A stretch of 64,000 bases of DNA, from contig CP053173.1 in NCBI GenBank assembly GCA_014607495.2, positions 310,001 through 374,000 on the forward strand, given 5' to 3'. Shown here one piece after another: positions 61,758 through 64,000 of the stretch (position 1 is the stretch's first letter; every line of letters begins with the position of its first letter). The stretch comes from Carposina sasakii (taxonomy: Eukaryota > Arthropoda > Insecta > Lepidoptera > Carposinidae). The notes under the pieces are model-generated. The model was given only the letters and a program-made list of their open reading frames with translations. It was not told where the DNA came from and made no database searches. A program made the position numbers and the translations under genes.

Positions 61758-61908
61758 CCATCGAGGGCTCGCCCACCACCGGGCCTTACACCCTCCGCTG
61801 ACCCTCGGATCTCGTTGCGACTGTAGTGGCTTGTGTTCGTGACCATGAGTCGGCAGATCCGAGGGTCAGCGGGGGTGGAGGGCCCCGTGGTGGGCCAGCC
61901 CTCGATGG
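61758..61908. repeat. Large GC-rich palindrome, arms about 55 bp
   Basis: The left arm ccatcgagggctcgcccacc...gctgaccctcggatct returns inverted with few mismatches around a 39-base loop. Shares the core cgcccacca...gggcc-tacaccctcc with 21878-21958. Confidence 0.85.
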
Positions 61909-62876
61909 ACAGTTAGTGTTTGTTATTATATCCTTCTCGCTAAAGCTATGGTATCATAGCAGAACGGTGCTGTCATATAGCGGACTTAACAAAAGTTGAC
62001 GTCAAATACGAATCAGACGAAATATACATCGCGTAACGTCAAATCAAAACATATTCAACGTTGCACACATCACTTAACCGATAATTGTTAGTACCTGAGA
62101 AACGCACATAAATGCATCTTCTATTATGCAATATGTAGTTCTAAATAGGAAGTGTTTTCTGAGAAATGAGTTGAGAATAAAGGGGGCGTATTTAAAATTT
62201 GATAACGCATTATGCGCGCGACTTTACCTATTATGTCATCTGTCAACATAATGGTAAAAGCAACATTGTTGGCTATACACAGTTTACTTGGCAATCGAAC
62301 AAACAAATCTTGTGTTAGTTTGTAGTTTACTGGCATACCCGGGTACTCGAATTCGTTGTTATGTTCCAAAGATGTTGATCTCGCAAATATTTTAATACCG
62401 GCTAACCCGAGGTTTTTGGTTTATGTCTTTAGTAATATATTTGCATAAATAACATTATTTCATGGTAGATTCTTCCGTATAGGAAAGTTGTTGTAAGATA
62501 TAGATATCTACCTATATATGTATTATAAACATGGTGTATTAACCATAAACATAGTCAGGTTTGGTATTAAAAAAGTGCCTTTATAAAACTAAAAGAGAAG
62601 CAGAAATAATCATACACCTATCTAATATACTAATTGCGAAAATTTTCGTCTTGAAGTCATAGCAAACTATAATCGCGCGACTTTTTCCGCGACTTAAATG
62701 GATGTGTTTCTATGAACCTTGCACACCAAGAGAGAGGAAAATATCATGTTAGTTACATCCACTTGACAATTCAAATTCCAAGTGCGCTCTAGCCCTTAAA
62801 AACAGCTAATTTCTATGCACACAACGCTCTAAGTATCAGAATGGAATATAAAACCCGACTTAACAGTCGTGTCATT

Positions 62877-63098
62877 GGGCGTTTTTCCACTAAACGACAC
62901 GGCTACGACACGACCACGGCTTTTCGTAATGAAGTATATGGGGCCGTGTCGTGGTCGCATGGAAAAACAAGCCACACTATTTAACACATTTTTGCTTTAA
63001 AAAAAAGAGCCATACTATCTAATGAATTTTTGCATCCAGAAAAACCGTGGTCGTGTCGTTGTCGTGTCGCGGTCGTGTCGTCTAGTGGAAAAACGCCC
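62877..63098. mobile_element. PIF/Harbinger-like MITE, 222 bp
   Basis: Ends gggcgtttttccactaaacg and, inverted, gtctagtggaaaaacgccc. Flanked by the 3-base repeat ATT on both sides. Sub-terminal runs of cgtgtcgtggtcg-type words on both arms. Confidence 0.7.
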
Positions 63099-63417
63099 AT
63101 TGGTGTGACATCATATCCCGTGCGAGTCATTGACAGTATTGTCTGATGACCTTAATGATGTCATCTCCTTGATCGTGGTATTAAAACTATAGCGCTAAAT
63201 ATACCTCGTAACTTGTGGGCGAATGGGCGAGATAAGCGAATGCCGAATGCTAGGTTGATAACAAGCTGATGACCTGAACTTCTAAAATAACCCGTAAATT
63301 CTATGTGTAAGCTAAGGGTCAAGAGCATCCGAAGCCGGCGAGCATGTATGAAAATCTTAATGAATGTGGACGAGACATGTTTGGGACGTACTACTAAATG
63401 GTGATCTGTAGAATCGC

Positions 63418-63460
63418 CTCCTCCTATGCCTACCCCTATAGGCGTGAGGTTATGTCTGTG
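63418..63460 (-). repeat. Short fragment resembling family A head
   Basis: cctacccctataggcgtgag resembles the reverse of the family A head (ggcgtgatt...taccccgtaag). Degenerate. Confidence 0.35.
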
Positions 63461-63917
63461 TACAAGTTTATCGCCTGAGAGAATACCCGAGCTAATTATT
63501 AAAAAAATAATGACACTACCTTGGCGACTTGACAACCAAATTTGTATGCCCACTGGGCGGGACCCAGAGGGCCGACTTTATAAATAATTTAAGACCAATT
63601 TTTATACCTGTGATCCACAAATAAACGCATTTGATTTGATTGTTACCTAATCGAAGTATATTGTCGCGGTATATTGTTATATACTATTGATTATTAATTT
63701 CTAGATGTCTATTAGATTTCTATCGCTACACCGCACTCCAGTGTGATTTGCCTTCATCGACCACACTTGTAGCCCTTGTCAAAGTGTCCATCAATTTGCT
63801 CCACACTACACAATTTTATCGAGTGCATTTACCATTAATTGGGTTCCTGTTTTTGGTGCATGTGCTGTTTTTGATGGACAATAGTGGAATTCAATTCGTT
63901 AACATGAAATAAGATCC

Positions 63918-64000
63918 TGTGCTGATGCGGGACTTCACTAGAATACATCAGCTGCATCTGCTTCCGTGCATTTCGTAAGAGTCGACTAAGCAATTCGGGC
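63918..64000 (+). repeat. Dispersed repeat family R, cut by the window end
   Basis: gatgcgggacttcactagaa, tacatcagctgcatctgctt, aagagtcgactaagcaattc. Confidence 0.65.

Overview
This is a window of an insect nuclear genome, most probably a moth or butterfly. It is AT-rich, its genes are split by introns of a few hundred bases to several kilobases, and the introns are full of dispersed repeats and short DNA transposons of kinds that are abundant in Lepidoptera. The assignment to Lepidoptera is inference from these repeats and from the close match of the protein to insect family members. There are no operons, CRISPR arrays, rRNA genes or viral genes.

One gene dominates: a plasma membrane Ca2+-transporting ATPase (PMCA, P2B-type P-ATPase) on the minus strand. 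Twenty coding exons between 41602 and 7010 join in a consistent splice phase without a frameshift or internal stop. They give 1,093 whole residues from just before transmembrane helix 1 to the stop codon, and every hallmark is present: [28 protein letters not shown], the helix-6 N/D pair and a C-terminal calmodulin-binding segment. The N-terminal exon or exons (about 70 residues by comparison with the family) were not found and probably lie beyond base 64000, so 41603-64000 is probably the first large intron or the 5' region of the gene. A new candidate is an alternative last coding exon at 9614-9778 that would replace the second half of the calmodulin-binding domain.

Layout: 1-7009 is the 3' untranslated region and downstream sequence. 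7010-15734 holds the C-terminal exons, 15735-24545 the tightly packed catalytic and transmembrane exons, and 24546-41602 the actuator-domain and helix 1-2 exons with long introns. 41603-64000 is noncoding with many transposon insertions. The introns contain several miniature transposons with target-site duplications that can be read directly: three hAT-like (8 bp), five elements with CAGGGTGT/GAAGGTGT-type ends (four with identical 4-bp TATA or TATT flanks), one pogo-like (TA), one PIF-like (3 bp) and one tRNA-type SINE (13 bp). There are also foldback palindromes, minisatellites pressed against splice sites, and a tandem array of decayed copies of one PMCA exon end.
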